The notes under the pieces: model-generated
What the model was told of the DNA's origin: nothing
The model's input: only the letters and a program-made list of their open reading frames with translations
The model's database searches: none
Assembly: GCA_035315885.1 (NCBI GenBank)
Contig: DATFXM010000101.1
Location: forward strand, 81,488 to 145,487
DNA from: DATFXM01 sp035315885
Lineage (GTDB): Bacteria > Acidobacteriota > Blastocatellia > UBA7656
Direction: 5' to 3'
Length of the DNA: 64,000 nt
Shown here: positions 9,344 through 17,714 of the stretch, piece by piece
Position numbering within the stretch: position 1 is the stretch's first letter
Layout: each line of letters starts with the position of its first letter
Program-made: the position numbers and the translations under genes

Positions 9344-9757
9344 TTAGTTTGGCGGGCCGCACATCAGCGAGAAGCATCCCGGAATCAGTTGATGAGGGAT
9401 CTCTCCGCGACGGGTCATCATCGAGCGGACTTTTTGCCTGTATGCCGTGGGCGCCATGCCCACTCGACGCGCGAACACGTAACTGAAGGTTCCAAGACTT
9501 GTGAATCCTGCTTCAAGACAAACATCGGTGACCGAGCGATCCGTGACAGTCAGAAGATGCTTGGCTTTCTCCAGCCTCGCGTGGAGCTGGCATTGCTTTG
9601 GGGTTTCGCCAAAGACCGCTTTGAACAAGCGGATGAAATGGTACGGGGACATGCCGGTAGCGCGGGCCACCTGTCGGACCGAGAACGTGCAGTCCTCGGT
9701 CTCGCGTAACAAGTCTCGCGCTTGAGTCAGTCTGATCAAGACCTCTCGGTGAAGCAT
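9344..9757 (-). CDS. AraC-family regulator, DNA-binding domain only
   Basis: The protein has 137 residues and consists almost entirely of the tandem AraC helix-turn-helix. The first recognition unit is VRQVARATGMSPYHFIRLFK and the second is VTDVCLEAGFTSLGTFSYVF, followed by the conserved PTAYR end. It has no ligand-binding domain, so activity is probably set by expression level or by a partner protein. It lies just upstream of the VOC gene in the same direction, which makes that gene its most likely target. The ribosome site is weak. Confidence 0.85.
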   Translation of the reverse strand: MLHREVLIRLTQARDLLRETEDCTFSVRQVARATGMSPYHFIRLFKAVFGETPKQCQLHARLEKAKHLLTVTDRSVTDVCLEAGFTSLGTFSYVFARRVGMAPTAYRQKVRSMMTRRGEIPHQLIPGCFSLMCGPPN

Positions 9758-9842
9758 GCCTGGTCAAGAATATGCTCCGATTGCCGATTCCGCAAAGTGC
9801 GTCAGCTCAATCAGTCAAATCAAACCAGGACACCGCCGACCG

Positions 9843-10397
9843 TTAGTTTTTCTGCGTGGACGACAGCGGCACGTATGCGAAAGATTTTGCCTTCGTTCCC
9901 TCGCCCCCATCGATGCTCGCCTTAAGCGTACCGTCCGAGAGCTTTTGATAGATGATCCGCTTCGGGAAATCGTGTTCAGGGTTTTCGAAAATCGCTTGCT
10001 GGCCTGACAATCGCGTCAGCTTGAAGTCGGTGGCAGGACACCGGCCATTTGGACTGGCGACATAAAAAATCTCGTTGCCGCGCTGTTCGACCCTCAGGAA
10101 TTCAAACTCGAGTGTCTTTTCGTTGACAACAGTTCGGCTCATACCGATCATCGAGCCTCCCGCCGGACGGGTCCAATGTTCCTCTACCTGCGCGCGTCCG
10201 CCCGCAGTTTGGCCACTTCCCGACGCCAAATTTCCTGACATCCAACTTCCCGACATCCAACTTCCCGACATCCATGCGAGATCTGAAATCGATGTCGCGT
10301 ACGAGACGTGGATGAATGATGGCGCGCTGGAGGCAAAGAGGCACGAAAGGTATACGACGATGCTTACGAAGATGCGGACAAGCTTTCTGTCGTTCAT
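9843..10397 (-). CDS. Exported DUF6265-like protein
   Basis: The protein has 184 residues with a signal peptide (hydrophobic IFVSIVVYLSCLFASSA). The mature part resembles the DUF6265 lipocalin-like family: an early WMSGSW segment in place of the usual WLxGxW, then EEHWTRPAGGSMIGMSR, a FVASPNG-like strand and FENPEHDFPKRIIYQ. The start is supported by AGGAGAAGG upstream. The early tryptophan motif is triplicated (WMSGS WMSGS WMSGN) by an in-frame 15-bp tandem repeat, an unusual expansion at what is normally a single conserved strand. The biochemical role of the family is unknown. Confidence 0.75.
   Translation of the reverse strand: MNDRKLVRIFVSIVVYLSCLFASSAPSFIHVSYATSISDLAWMSGSWMSGSWMSGNLASGSGQTAGGRAQVEEHWTRPAGGSMIGMSRTVVNEKTLEFEFLRVEQRGNEIFYVASPNGRCPATDFKLTRLSGQQAIFENPEHDFPKRIIYQKLSDGTLKASIDGGEGTKAKSFAYVPLSSTQKN
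10231..10275 (-). repeat. Three tandem 15-bp units inside the DUF6265 gene
   Basis: Units at 10231-10245, 10246-10260 and 10261-10275 differ by only three substitutions in all and keep the frame, giving three WMSGS/N pentapeptides. The pattern is that of replication slippage. Confidence 0.8.
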
Positions 10398-10508
10398 GGG
10401 TACCTTCTCCTGAGCTTGGTGATGATCCAGATTACGACAACTATCCAGCTAGCGTATTGGAAAAAACCGACATTGTTAGCGCGCGTGATCTAACTGACGC
10501 GATTTCTC

Positions 10509-11324
10509 TCAGCGATGTTTGCGCGTGAAAGCGTGGGTCAGATCGCTCGATGCGGAGAGCAGCGTAGCGGGTGTCTGCTCGGCGAATTGCTGAAAGTCTC
10601 GAATCAAATGGGCCTGATCGTAGTAGCCGCAATCCGAGGCGATGGCCGCCCAGTTCGGATCGTCTCGATCAACCGCCCGAAAGACTTCCTGGAAGCGCAG
10701 GATGCGACAAAACATCTTCGGTCCAAGGCCGATTTCGTAGGTGAATCTGCGTTCGAGTTGACGGTTGCTCAGACCTGCTGCGCGGGCCAGCGCGTCCAGG
10801 GAAACCTTTCCGGCATTCCTAACCACATCGGCGGCCAGACCAACGAGTGACGGAGTGGGCTTGCTGTCGTGGACGCGTTTCACCAGGACCTTCTGCAGCG
10901 CCTCGACTTTCAGAGGCAAAACAGCATTCGATTCAACTGCATCGGTCAAATCGCGAGCGAGCTCACTGGAAAGGGCGAACAGGTCCACAACCTGATTTGT
11001 AGTTTCGTGCATCGGGAATTTGAAGAAAGGGTAGGTGCCACCCGGATGAAAGCGAATCCCGATCAACTCCACGGCACCCGTTGGTTTGATGATGACCGGA
11101 CGGGTCATCTGGCCTACGAGAAAATGTCTCGGTTGAAGCTCGTCCTCGCCGCCGGGCTTAAGCTCTTGCATCGGCGCGCGAAGATTCAAGACAACTTCGA
11201 CGCAACCATCGGGAAGAATCCTCTCCGGCTGCTGGTCAGAGGCGACAGCGGTTCCTTCAAGAATCCAGAAACATTCAACAAGACGAGCGAGGGATGCCCT
11301 TGGCTGAAGCTCTCTGTACAGCAT
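10509..11324 (-). CDS. AraC-family regulator with DUF6597-type sensor domain
   Basis: The protein has 271 residues. The N-terminal half (about 1-150) has the YRELQPRASLARLVECFW opening and the RILPDGCVEVVLNL motif of the DUF6597 domain found in many AraC-type regulators. The C-terminal half is an AraC helix-turn-helix (SLDALARAAGLSNRQLERRF and a second unit AIASDCGYYDQAHLIRDF). It should bind DNA as a one-component regulator of an unknown small molecule. It precedes the DUF6265 gene on the same strand by 112 bp, so that gene is a candidate target. The start codon is the best in-frame ATG, but its ribosome site is weak. Confidence 0.87.
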   Translation of the reverse strand: MLYRELQPRASLARLVECFWILEGTAVASDQQPERILPDGCVEVVLNLRAPMQELKPGGEDELQPRHFLVGQMTRPVIIKPTGAVELIGIRFHPGGTYPFFKFPMHETTNQVVDLFALSSELARDLTDAVESNAVLPLKVEALQKVLVKRVHDSKPTPSLVGLAADVVRNAGKVSLDALARAAGLSNRQLERRFTYEIGLGPKMFCRILRFQEVFRAVDRDDPNWAAIASDCGYYDQAHLIRDFQQFAEQTPATLLSASSDLTHAFTRKHR

Positions 11325-11438
11325 CCTGAGGTATTGTCCCCGATGTAAGAATGAAGTGCTGAAAATGAGAGATCTGAGGGTCAGCTAACACAAGCGCAGT
11401 TGTGTAGTGCCCTCTCTCAATCTGAAACGAAGCACTCG

Positions 11439-12416
11439 TCACGAAACCCGTGCTGCGCGGGTCATGGCATCATCGGGCGGCACATATGCGAGCGTCATCT
11501 GCTCGTCCCGAGGATGTTCAGGGAGACTCACAGGACGCCACGCCTCCCAGTACGATTGAAGTCGGTTGGCGAACGCCCTGGGTCGTTCACTGTAAATTCG
11601 TACCCCGACGGTTTGCGCTTTGGCCTGAAGGTGACCTCGTCGATTGTCTATGAGTTGAACAAGTTTCTCGAACTCGCTCGAGGTTGAATACTCCTCGCTT
11701 CGATCCGCTCGGTCTCTCAGCAGCGAGAGGTCGTGATCTTCGCTTAAGTAGTCTGACAGTCTGCTCAGCTCGTCGCTGAAAGTGTCCAACACCTTCGGCC
11801 ACATCGGGTTCAACACTGAAAGCTGATACCACAGATATTTGACCTGTTTTCGCCACTCATGAAAGCTCTCAGATGTCCTCTCGGCTTGCGCGACAGCATA
11901 AGCGTCGCGACCTTTCTTGTAGGTTCGCTTGACCCCCAGCTTCAAAGCGCCAAAGCCATCCGTAAACAATGGCCAGCCCTCAACGCGTAGCCGCGCGGCG
12001 TTGAGATCGTCGATCACCTTTGCGACCTGATCTCTGTCGATGTGCTGGTCCGCTCTCGACCTGCGCAGGCGCTTTCGCAAAGACCTTATGTCGGGATCAG
12101 CAAGCTTTTCGCCGAACTCGCGCACAAGATCCTCAAGCGCGCCCGCAACGACCACCGTGTCTCGAGCCGCCGAGAGTTGACGTCCCGTATCACGGTAAGC
12201 GGCATTCTCAACCTTGAATATCTCTCGGCCGATCTCCCCCTGAACGAGGCGCAAGACCGCCCTGATCTTCTTGAAACAAACTCGAGCCTCGTGGACAGCC
12301 CGGGCTTTGTTTCTGGTCCTCAGTTCCAGCAGGTCCACTGATCGGTCTACCTGATCGAGCGAAATGCGCTTGATGGCAGCCGGTACTTGTTCCCCCTCTT
12401 TGATTCGAAATCCCAT
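11439..12416 (-). CDS. CHAD-domain protein
   Basis: The protein has 325 residues and begins at 12416, where GAGGGAGA precedes the ATG; a start at 12527 would add 37 residues without a ribosome site. The conserved histidine alpha-helical domain is recognisable from VHEARVCFKKIRAVLRLV near the N terminus and the second half repeat SFHEWRKQVKYLWYQLSVL with its conserved HxxRxxxK/WRKxxKxLxY spacing. CHAD domains bind inorganic polyphosphate and target proteins to polyphosphate granules, which is the likely role here. No CYTH domain or polyphosphate kinase is adjacent. Confidence 0.88.
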   Translation of the reverse strand: MGFRIKEGEQVPAAIKRISLDQVDRSVDLLELRTRNKARAVHEARVCFKKIRAVLRLVQGEIGREIFKVENAAYRDTGRQLSAARDTVVVAGALEDLVREFGEKLADPDIRSLRKRLRRSRADQHIDRDQVAKVIDDLNAARLRVEGWPLFTDGFGALKLGVKRTYKKGRDAYAVAQAERTSESFHEWRKQVKYLWYQLSVLNPMWPKVLDTFSDELSRLSDYLSEDHDLSLLRDRADRSEEYSTSSEFEKLVQLIDNRRGHLQAKAQTVGVRIYSERPRAFANRLQSYWEAWRPVSLPEHPRDEQMTLAYVPPDDAMTRAARVS

Positions 12417-12952
12417 GAGGTTCTCCCTCGATTCACTGTTTAAGGAACAGAAAGCCAGGACTTTTCTTTTATGATGGCCGTTAGTCAAAGACTTACGAGA
12501 CTTGTCCGCAGTCTGACTTCCGTTCACCGGCCGTATCCTAATGAAATCATCAACTTAGCCTGCATGCCCGTTTGCGTTCTCGTCTTCAATTTACAGGTTC
12601 CTGTTGCAGTTTGGCAACATCGAGGATTGCCCCGACGACTGCCGGCATAGCCTAACATCCGTCATCCTCGGAATCAGTCCGGAGAATCAGTCCTCCCACA
12701 TCCCACTGCAATTCTGTGACCTTCAAAGGGAGAAAGAATGAATACCGGTTTTTTGAGGATTTGGTCAATGAAGGCTCCTTAATCCCAGAAAAAGTAAAAA
12801 CAATCTGAATATTTCTGAAACAGAATCAATGTAGATGGACTCTGTGTGTATGCCAGCGAGTACAATCAGACAAATTGATTTAGCATTGAATCTCAAAATC
12901 CGGTCGAAGCTGCTTGCACAAGGAAACGCATCATTGCTGAGGAGGGCGAACC
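12417..12952. other. Gene-free stretch between CHAD and DUF2270 genes
   Basis: The 536 bp hold no convincing coding frame. The segment 12780-12900 is clearly more AT-rich than its surroundings and is the likely promoter region of the plus-strand DUF2270 gene. A short inverted repeat TTCTG-AAA-CAGAA lies inside it. Nothing else was recognised. Confidence 0.5.
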
Positions 12953-13657
12953 ATGAGCACTTCAGTTGAACATGCAGATGGACCTCTGCTGAACGCCGCG
13001 GAGCTTGGAGCCGTCGCGCATCTTTACCGAGGTGAAATGTACCGTAGCAAGATCTGGAGGACCAGGCTGGACACAACGACTAACTGGGGCGTTGCCACTA
13101 CGGGGGTTGCGCTATCGGTCACTTTCAGCAGCAATGAGAGCTCGCCGGTACCACTCGCGCTCGTGGGATTGCTGGTGATGGTTTTCCTGGTGATAGAGGC
13201 TCGACGTTATCGGTATTTTGACATCTGGCGCACTCGGGTTCGCATGATGGAAATCTATTTCTACGGCCCGATACTGATGGGTCGAGGGTTCCAAACGGAT
13301 GGCGGCTGGAATGAAGCCCTGGCCAGAGACTACGAACACCTTCACTTTCACATAAGTTTCTGGGAGGCGGCCGGACGCCGTCTGAGGCGCAACTACGGCT
13401 GGATTTTCGCTATTCAGGCGATCAGCTACGTCGCTAAGATCTCTATTCATCCCTATCCGGTGAGAGACCTGGCAGAATTCTGGGATCACGCTGCCATAGG
13501 ACCGGTGCCCGGACAAGCGATAGTCGCCTTCGGAGTGCTTTTTCATCTTAGTCTGGTCTTGTTGGCGGCGTTCACGATACGTGACCAGCACGCGGCTGGC
13601 CGAATCGAGCGGCCGAAGGATTATGACGATCCGATGGTGAAGCTTGGTGTTCACTAA
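12953..13657 (+). CDS. DUF2270 integral membrane protein
   Basis: The protein has 234 residues and starts after GGAGGG. It matches the DUF2270 family in order: an N-terminal AHLYRGEMYRSKIWRTRLD segment, two adjacent membrane helices (about residues 45-80), the RYRYFDIWRTRVRMMEIYFYGP signature, and a second pair of membrane helices in the C-terminal third (about 145-160 and 185-210). The family is a predicted inner-membrane protein of unknown function. It is transcribed alone and convergent with the DUF488 gene. Confidence 0.85.
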   Translation: MSTSVEHADGPLLNAAELGAVAHLYRGEMYRSKIWRTRLDTTTNWGVATTGVALSVTFSSNESSPVPLALVGLLVMVFLVIEARRYRYFDIWRTRVRMMEIYFYGPILMGRGFQTDGGWNEALARDYEHLHFHISFWEAAGRRLRRNYGWIFAIQAISYVAKISIHPYPVRDLAEFWDHAAIGPVPGQAIVAFGVLFHLSLVLLAAFTIRDQHAAGRIERPKDYDDPMVKLGVH

Positions 13658-13701
13658 GGGATCTCTCGGAAAAACCAATGGACAGTCGCAACACGAGGCT
13701 T

Positions 13702-14091
13702 TCACGTCAGCACTGCGCCCTCGTCGCGCAGCAGTTCCCTTAACACCAAGCGGTGACATCTGCTCTCGTCTTCGCAGTAGCACCCGAATGAGAAGTTCGA
13801 ATCTCGAGAGAGCGCCGCGAGGGCCGCAATCAGGTGCCGCGCCGCAGGGTCACGCATCTCTCGCCGGTATTTCCTTTCAAAAGCGGCCCATCTCCGTGCA
13901 GTCCAGGGCTCCGATCGCCCCCAGGAGACCAGTTCGGCGCTGGGAGCCAGTTCGGGCAGCCACACGTCGAAGAAATCTCGGCGCGCGTAATCCTGCTTAC
14001 GCACCCCGCGAGGCGGATGTCGAACGGTACCGAGGCGTATGCCTTCGCGCGGACCGCGAGATGTTCCGAGGCGTACAACACTAATAGACAT
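13702..14091 (-). CDS. DUF488 family protein
   Basis: The protein has 129 residues. The family features are an early TSRGPREG/GTVRHPPRG strand, an aromatic YARRDFFDVWLPELAPS segment, a central RRWAAFERKYRREM helix and the terminal FGCYCEDESRCHRLVLRELL motif with its Cys-x-Cys and Cys-His residues. DUF488 is widespread and uncharacterised; the Cys/His motif suggests metal or nucleic-acid binding. Its stop lies 45 bp from the stop of the opposing DUF2270 gene. Confidence 0.82.
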   Translation of the reverse strand: MSISVVRLGTSRGPREGIRLGTVRHPPRGVRKQDYARRDFFDVWLPELAPSAELVSWGRSEPWTARRWAAFERKYRREMRDPAARHLIAALAALSRDSNFSFGCYCEDESRCHRLVLRELLRDEGAVLT

Positions 14092-14871
14092 GGTTATGGT
14101 TCCCTGTTTGTAAGATCTCGGGATTGGTGTTCTATACGATGAGGCAGCCGCTAGAACCTATCCAGAACGGATCATTCAGTTTCGAGGGCTGCGATCAGGG
14201 CAGGTATCATTTTCCCTCCAAACCGGTTGCCTCCAAACCGGGCACGCGATTCTGAAAAACATTGAAAGCACTGAAATGAAGATCAGAGGACTAACTGCGG
14301 AAATCGTCAGTCCTCCGATCCTGAACGGTAGGTTATCAAACTTCCCGATCTTCCTGGCTACAAAGTGCCAAGAGACTCGCGGAGTTTACAAGAGCCCGAT
14401 GGTCCGAGCAACAGGAAAACAGATTTCGGTGGCGTAGTCCTGGTTGGTTGTGATTTCGGGAATCGGTGCAGATTTCGTGAATCGGCGCAGTCCCGAGATG
14501 CGCGATGAAGTAAGACAGGTTTCACGCAAAGAGCGCAGACTCGCCAAGAGCGCAAAGACTCAGAGGGCGCAAGACTCAAGAACGTCGCCAACACAAGTTT
14601 TCGAGAGGCACTCCCGGAAAGCTGCGAACAAGAGGCGGGAGAGCGGCCCGACTCCCGCGTATTAGACAAACCCGATGCAAGCCAAACAAGCTCTTCCGCC
14701 TGAGCTGGTGAGGATTCGGGCCTTGCTTTGATCCTTCAGTTATCGGGCCGCTCTCTCGACGTTTGTTTCACTCGCATGATAGAAACTACCCTTCAGGAGT
14801 CACACCCTAAGCTGGTCAATCCTTGGACGTGACCCCTGAATGTAAGTGGAGCCGCCCATAATGCTGGGCGT
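14092..14871. other. Gene-free stretch with degenerate repeats
   Basis: No credible gene is seen in about 780 bp. Visible structure: a direct repeat CCTCCAAACCGG at about 14216 and 14230; a run of GCGCAAAGA/CGCAAAGAG-like words at 14523-14575, also seen near 690 and 63085; and an imperfect inverted repeat of 12 bp (TTCAGGAGTCAC at 14792-14803 against GTGACCCCTGAA at 14829-14840, one mismatch). The last could be an operator or a remnant of an insertion-sequence end. Confidence 0.45.
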
Positions 14872-14895
14872 CCCTGTCTATTAAAATAGACAGGG
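14872..14895 (+). promoter_or_regulatory. Perfect palindrome, candidate operator of the XRE regulator
   Basis: CCCTGTCTATT (14872-14882) and AATAGACAGGG (14885-14895) are exact reverse complements around a 2-bp centre. The site ends 19 bp before the start of the HTH gene at 14915, and its AT-rich centre TATTAAAATA could contain a -10 box. This geometry fits negative autoregulation by a dimeric XRE protein. The palindrome is seen; binding is inferred. Confidence 0.6.
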
Positions 14896-14914
14896 CGATA
14901 CTAAGCTATCCCCG

Positions 14915-15361
14915 ATGGGAATGTCAACTACTTTTGACATTCCCGCGGCAGGCTGCGGAGCGCCCGTGGAAACCCTTGCCCAGTACGTGACACGGATAAT
15001 GAAACAGAAAGGGCTCAGCTCGCGTGATGTCGAAACGCGAAGCGGCAGGAAGATCGGAGATGCTTACGTTCATCGCATCATGACGGGCGATGCGGTGAAT
15101 CCGTCGGTGGGAAAGTTGAAGGCTCTCGCCCTCGGTCTTGCGGTGACCGAGGATGAAGTGTTTAAGGTAGCCCGCGGTGTCCCCGCCAAAGAAAGGCCGG
15201 CTTCCTACAACGCCGATCCGTGGCCTCCCAATGTCCTTCTTAGAGCGATGGAGCGAATAGTCTCCAGCCCTGAGTTGACCAGAGCAGTGAAGCTCCTCCT
15301 CGCCCAACCGCCCGATAAGCTGCGCCGCTTGTTGCGGGTCATCGAGAAAGAAGCGGAATAA
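14915..15361 (+). CDS. XRE-family helix-turn-helix regulator
   Basis: The protein has 148 residues. A Cro/CI-type helix-turn-helix spans about residues 20-75: LAQYVTRIMKQKGLSSRDVE, then GDAYVHRIMTGDAVNPSVGKLKALALGL, then TEDEVFKVARG. The C-terminal helical part (about 95-148) is rich in Leu/Arg and may mediate dimerisation. No membrane or ligand domain is present. Two in-frame ATGs (14915 and 14921) are possible and neither has a strong ribosome site. A perfect 11-bp inverted repeat lies 20 bp upstream, which suggests autorepression. The next gene downstream is on the other strand, so other targets are unknown. Confidence 0.85.
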   Translation: MGMSTTFDIPAAGCGAPVETLAQYVTRIMKQKGLSSRDVETRSGRKIGDAYVHRIMTGDAVNPSVGKLKALALGLAVTEDEVFKVARGVPAKERPASYNADPWPPNVLLRAMERIVSSPELTRAVKLLLAQPPDKLRRLLRVIEKEAE

Positions 15362-15365
15362 GCCT

Positions 15366-15698
15366 TCAGTAGTTCCGCGTATTGTTGGCCCGATTCGCCT
15401 GGACTTCAGGAACGACGTTGCCAGTATCAACTTTCACAGTTAGTGGCGGATCTTCGAAGAAGTCCGGGTCATTTGGTTTGACGAAACACCCCGGCTGATT
15501 TGGAGGAGCGAATCGGATGACTCGCACCATGTTGCGCGTTCGTTGGAATGAAAAATCGCGCGTTCCGCCCGGATGCAGGCTCGTGGCAGCTACGGTCTCA
15601 GTCCGCAAGACCTGATTATTCGAGCTGCAGTGCCCTCCATTCACCACCAACCGAGTTGTCTTACCTGCTCGCGTATCGCGGGGATAGGGCCAATTCAC
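15366..15698 (-). pseudogene. Possible CARDB-like gene fragment
   Basis: The 110-codon frame begins with a GTG directly after an in-frame stop and lacks a ribosome site or signal peptide. Its end, LTVKVDTGNVVPEVQANRANNTRNY, follows the pattern of the last strand of CARDB-type adhesion domains (VDxxNxVxExNExNN). The preceding part is compatible with one beta-sandwich domain. I read it as the surviving C-terminal domain of a larger secreted protein, but it could be a short real gene. Confidence 0.35.
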
Positions 15699-16122
15699 TC
15701 AGACACAACTAAACCAGGACGACCCCGATTTGCGCATTGGCGTCTGCGAATCGAGCCGACGGTTCCAGCACTTCTGATCTCACAAATCACTGACTTAGTT
15801 CTACGACTGTCCGCTTGATTATCTGCGCCGCCGCTACGTTGCTACTGGTGCCCAGCTTGGCGCTGCTTCGCACCGGCACGAAAGCATTAAGCAGAGATCG
15901 ATCGGCACATCGCCAGCTACTACCTGAGAAACAGGAATGAAATATCTTGGGCCACTCTCTACAGTTTGCTAGCTCAGAGTCTCTCCACACCCCTTCTCAC
16001 CGAGTCTCAGCGTCCCTCCTCTCCGCGACGCCCTTCGCCATCTCTGCACGCGCGGCAACGACGAGAGGTCCAGCAGACTCTTTAGTCTTAGCGATGGTTG
16101 CTGATAGTGATGCGAATCAAGT
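15699..16122. other. Gene-free stretch
   Basis: I see no supported gene, tRNA or palindrome in these 424 bp. An open minus-strand frame at 15787-15990 has no ribosome site and no recognisable domain. Confidence 0.4.
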
Positions 16123-17025
16123 TTACGCTGCGGCGTTCTTCAGGAAGTCATTAACCGCTGGCATCAGCGTGTCGGCGATGTATTCATTGCCCTTGCGCGA
16201 TTCGTTGGAGATAACAAAAACCAGGTAATCCGGCGTCTCCATTCCTGCTACCTGTAGATCGTGCCACGCACTCTCATACACCGGCGCTCCTGAGGCCTGC
16301 AGGAACGAAGCCGCACCGCCCGGCGGGAATACCTCGCCGTTCTTCTTAGTAAGTATCAGCGACACGACTTCATTTCCGCGTCGCAGGATCAAGTGGACAA
16401 ACTCGCGCTGCAAATAGTGGCAGCGATGTCCAACGACTACGACATAATCTTGCGGCATCTTTTGTTTGACGACCGCCACAAGGCCTTCATACTGCGGACC
16501 GAGACTTGCGGACATCTGTTCCGAAGTGAATTGCTTGTCGGCCATGTCGTGGTCGATCGAGCAAAACACATGATCGTCAAACCCTACCTTTAAGATCTGT
16601 CCCGTTTGGTCTCCGGATGCGACTTCCGCAGCGAGCGATAGCGGTCGAGGTGCAACATTTGTCGGTCGACCTGTCGACTTGAAGACGATACCCAAAGCGA
16701 TGGCGCCGAACAGAACTGCAGCCGCTGCGGCAAGCACCCAGGACTTGTTCAGGGCGCCGAAAAGAAACCCCGGGCGGCTACCGCGTCGGATGTCGTGGAG
16801 AATTCGCGCTTGCAGTTCCAATGGAGCGCTGTCACCGAGGACAGCGCGCTTCAATTGATCCTTGATTCGGGTACGCTCTTCCAGAACTCGAGCACAATCC
16901 TTGCAGCTCTCCAGATGCTTGATAACCTCGTGGGTTGTCTCGACGAGCAGTTCATTGTTCAGATACGAGTCCAGATAGGATCGAATTCTCTTGCACTGAC
17001 CGCCGTCGAATCCTATGAGCGTCAT
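16123..17025 (-). CDS. Anti-sigma factor with zf-HC2 domain and exported sensor region
   Basis: The protein has 300 residues. The N terminus is a zf-HC2 zinc module with Cys11, His37, Cys41 and Cys44 (HLESCKDC), which binds the sigma factor. One transmembrane helix follows (about residues 93-115, VLAAAAAVLFGAIALGIVF). The C-terminal 180 residues lie outside the membrane and include FCSIDHDMADKQ and YVVVVGHRCHYLQREFVH, with Cys/His residues that could sense metal or redox state. The start ATG overlaps the sigma stop by 4 bp (ATGA), so the pair is translationally coupled. A copy of its last 35 codons survives as an orphan fragment at 41.6 kb. Confidence 0.87.
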   Translation of the reverse strand: MTLIGFDGGQCKRIRSYLDSYLNNELLVETTHEVIKHLESCKDCARVLEERTRIKDQLKRAVLGDSAPLELQARILHDIRRGSRPGFLFGALNKSWVLAAAAAVLFGAIALGIVFKSTGRPTNVAPRPLSLAAEVASGDQTGQILKVGFDDHVFCSIDHDMADKQFTSEQMSASLGPQYEGLVAVVKQKMPQDYVVVVGHRCHYLQREFVHLILRRGNEVVSLILTKKNGEVFPPGGAASFLQASGAPVYESAWHDLQVAGMETPDYLVFVISNESRKGNEYIADTLMPAVNDFLKNAAA

Positions 17026-17657
17026 GCGCTTTTCCCCTTCTCCCCGCGGCCGTAGCCTGCGGCGAACTGCGCGAGTTCTGATCTCAGCAACCGTCGCCCC
17101 CGGCTGAGCCTGGACATCACGGTTCCGACCGGTATTCCAAGCGTACGGGCAATCTCCTTGTAGGTGAACTCTTCAACGTCGGCCAGCAACACCACTTCAC
17201 GATATTGCGCCGGTATCGTTTCAAGTGCCGCTAACACGTCGTCGTCGCTCAACTGCTGCGGTACGGGTGGTTCATACGCGACGATGTCTTCGAGCACCTC
17301 ATCGCTCTCAAAGGTCGTATTCGCTTTATACCACTTGCGCCGGTAGTGATGGACCACGTGAAACAGGATCTTGAACAACCACGCGCGACAATTCGTGCCA
17401 GGCTCAAAGCGATGAAACGACTTCCATGCCTGGAGGTACGTTTCCTGCACCAGGTCTTCGGCTTCGTTGCGGTTGCCGATCACTCGAAGAGCGGTGCGAA
17501 ACAGGTCATTCAAGTGGGGCATCGCTGCCAACTCGAAGTCTTCTGCCTTTGAGCGTCGTCCAAATAGCACTGTTGATCCTAATCCGCAGATTCCGAAGCC
17601 CAGCTTCCAAGAGACCAGCTTCCAAGGGGCTTCCAAGGCCCACATCGGGGGCGCCAT
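17022..17657 (-). CDS. ECF RNA polymerase sigma factor
   Basis: Region 2 is HLNDLFRTALRVIGNRNEAEDLVQETYLQAWKSF (its core is about residues 50-85) and region 4 is YKEIARTLGIPVGTVMSRLSRGRRLL near the C terminus. The listed start gives 211 residues, but the first 29 (Trp/Leu-rich) are unlike a sigma factor; a GTG at 17570 would give a more typical length of 182, so the start is uncertain. It is coupled to the zf-HC2 anti-sigma factor downstream by a 4-bp overlap and follows the DM13 gene by 57 bp. A close paralogue sits at 52.8 kb next to another DM13 gene. Confidence 0.92.
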   Translation of the reverse strand: MAPPMWALEAPWKLVSWKLGFGICGLGSTVLFGRRSKAEDFELAAMPHLNDLFRTALRVIGNRNEAEDLVQETYLQAWKSFHRFEPGTNCRAWLFKILFHVVHHYRRKWYKANTTFESDEVLEDIVAYEPPVPQQLSDDDVLAALETIPAQYREVVLLADVEEFTYKEIARTLGIPVGTVMSRLSRGRRLLRSELAQFAAGYGRGEKGKSA

Positions 17658-17714
17658 TTATTGTATCCATAAACGGCGCCGATTTATTCCCAAACCTGAG
17701 CTAAGTCATCTCGA

